This document shows positions 6,124 to 6,131 of a stretch of DNA of 6,131 bases, piece by piece. The notes beneath the pieces were generated by a model that searched no databases, was not told where the DNA came from, and saw only the letters and a list, made by a program, of their open reading frames with translations. The DNA comes from Firmicutes bacterium HGW-Firmicutes-10 (GTDB lineage Bacteria; Bacillota_I; Bacilli_A; Erysipelotrichales; Erysipelotrichaceae): NCBI GenBank assembly GCA_002841605.1, contig PHAF01000109.1, positions 1-6,131 on the forward strand, in the 5' to 3' direction. Numbering within the stretch: the stretch's first letter is position 1; every line of letters begins with the position of its first letter. The position numbers were made by a program, and so were the translations under genes.

Positions 6124-6131
6124 ATGGCAAG
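6124..6131 (+). CDS. Start of an unidentified gene, cut by the window edge
   Basis: An ATG at 6124 follows a near-perfect AAAGGAGGA site (6111-6119). Only Met-Ala and part of the third codon are inside the window, so the product cannot be identified. The sequence before it makes an IS3-type transposase OrfA one possibility. Confidence 0.7.

Noticed and set aside
1..6131. CRISPR arrays, tRNA or rRNA genes, riboswitches, toxin-antitoxin or phage genes
   Set aside because: No spaced direct repeats, cloverleaf or known aptamer pattern was seen, and the gene-free gaps are all about 110 bases or shorter and explained by promoters and terminators.

Overview
The window reads as a low-to-moderate GC Bacillota (Firmicutes) chromosome. 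The evidence is strong AGGAGG-type Shine-Dalgarno sites, short T-rich intrinsic terminators, the Gram-positive exoribonuclease YhaM, and a PadR/HAAS regulatory pair. The Erysipelotrichia are a reasonable guess for the class, but that is an impression from protein style and not something the sequence proves. The gene content is ordinary chromosomal housekeeping plus one signalling gene, and I see no complete mobile element or defence island.

Layout. Positions 1-962 (+) are an open frame that enters from the left edge without a stop. Its body is the recombination regulator RecX, but the first ~45 codons look like the C-terminal tail of a GT4-type glycosyltransferase, so the gene may be an in-frame glycosyltransferase-RecX fusion. 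It overlaps yhaM (940-1875, +), an OB-fold/HD-domain 3'-5' exoribonuclease, by 23 bases. A hairpin at 1871-1900 overlaps the stop codons of both yhaM and the convergent gene on the other strand and probably ends transcription both ways. On the minus strand, a PadR-family repressor (2896-3237) and a six-helix HAAS-domain membrane protein (1899-2894) form a tight two-gene operon. Its promoter has a perfect -35 box and a dyad in the spacer that could be the autoregulatory operator. Upstream of it, also on the minus strand, is a HIT-family nucleotide hydrolase (3322-3717) with its own terminator. Divergent from it is a 728-codon gene (3827-6013, +) with a TTG start, encoding a soluble diguanylate cyclase with a TPR array, a GAF domain and a GGDEF domain, with intact catalytic and I-site residues. 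The window closes with a strong hairpin (6047-6096) and the first codons of another gene (6124 onward), which might be the left end of an IS3-like element.

How the parts relate. RecX (control of RecA) and YhaM (RNA, possibly ssDNA, 3' processing) are translationally linked. PadR and the HAAS membrane protein form a one-input regulatory module, presumably for envelope stress or a transported compound. The TPR-GAF-GGDEF protein would turn a cytoplasmic signal into c-di-GMP. The 109-base gap between the HIT and GGDEF genes holds divergent promoter elements and an 8-bp inverted repeat. No stretch longer than 300 bases lacks a gene.
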